From the NCBI GenBank assembly GCA_017613055.1, contig JAGAES010000106.1, positions 1 through 6,030 of the forward strand: 6,030 bases of DNA. Direction: 5' to 3'. A model generated the notes under the pieces. That model worked only from the letters and a program-made list of their open reading frames with translations. It was not told the DNA's origin and did not search any database. This document shows, one piece after another, positions 6,022-6,030 of the stretch (the first letter of the stretch is position 1; each line of letters opens with the position of its first letter). Origin of the DNA: Lachnospiraceae bacterium (GTDB taxonomy: Bacteria; Bacillota_A; Clostridia; Lachnospirales; Lachnospiraceae). Made by a program: the position numbers and the translations under genes.

Positions 6022-6030
6022 ATCTGCCGC

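Noticed and set aside
1..6030. A hidden defence system, CRISPR array, riboswitch or mobile element in the window
   Set aside because: Genes occupy nearly the whole window and all are recognisable housekeeping or regulator families. No direct-repeat array, transposase, integrase, toxin-antitoxin pair or recognisable metabolite riboswitch was seen in the short gaps.

Overview
The window reads as a piece of a Clostridia chromosome, most likely from the family Lachnospiraceae. Three things point there. The gene order rplQ - ecfA - ecfT - truA - rplM - rpsI is typical of Firmicutes. Promoters and ribosome binding sites are of the Gram-positive type (TTGACA-17-TATAAT, AGGAGG-like sites). Ribosomal protein L17 carries a long internal insert of the kind I associate with Lachnospiraceae. 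Every supported gene is on the minus strand, so transcription runs from high to low coordinates.

Layout in transcription order: (1) rplQ (6011-5478) is the last ribosomal protein gene of a cluster that begins outside the window, and a hairpin terminator follows it (5462-5429). (2) The energy-coupling-factor (ECF) vitamin and micronutrient transporter module comes next. It is one 589-residue protein carrying both ATPases, EcfA1 and EcfA2 (5419-3650), then the transmembrane coupling protein EcfT (3625-2825). (3) truA, the tRNA pseudouridine synthase (2828-2091), overlaps the ecfT stop codon. (4) A 159-bp gap holds a 14-bp perfect inverted repeat, a full-consensus sigma-A promoter and a short structured leader. 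(5) rplM and rpsI (L13 and S9; 1931-1080) follow and end at a strong terminator (1036-994). (6) The 287-bp gap after rpsI holds nested inverted repeats and a possible promoter. (7) An AraC-family regulator with a GyrI-like effector domain starts at 792 and runs off the left edge.

The genes form a growth-linked block: ribosomal proteins, a tRNA modification enzyme and the shared energising module that would serve substrate-binding S components encoded elsewhere. The AraC-type regulator is separated by a terminator and appears to be an unrelated unit.

I found no clearly undescribed system. The main departure from the usual arrangement is the in-frame fusion of the two ECF ATPases, normally two adjacent genes. 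The terminator ending almost at the ribosome binding site of that fused gene, the switch-like rplM leader and the nested repeats after rpsI are secondary points of interest. No tRNA, rRNA, CRISPR array, insertion sequence or phage gene was seen.
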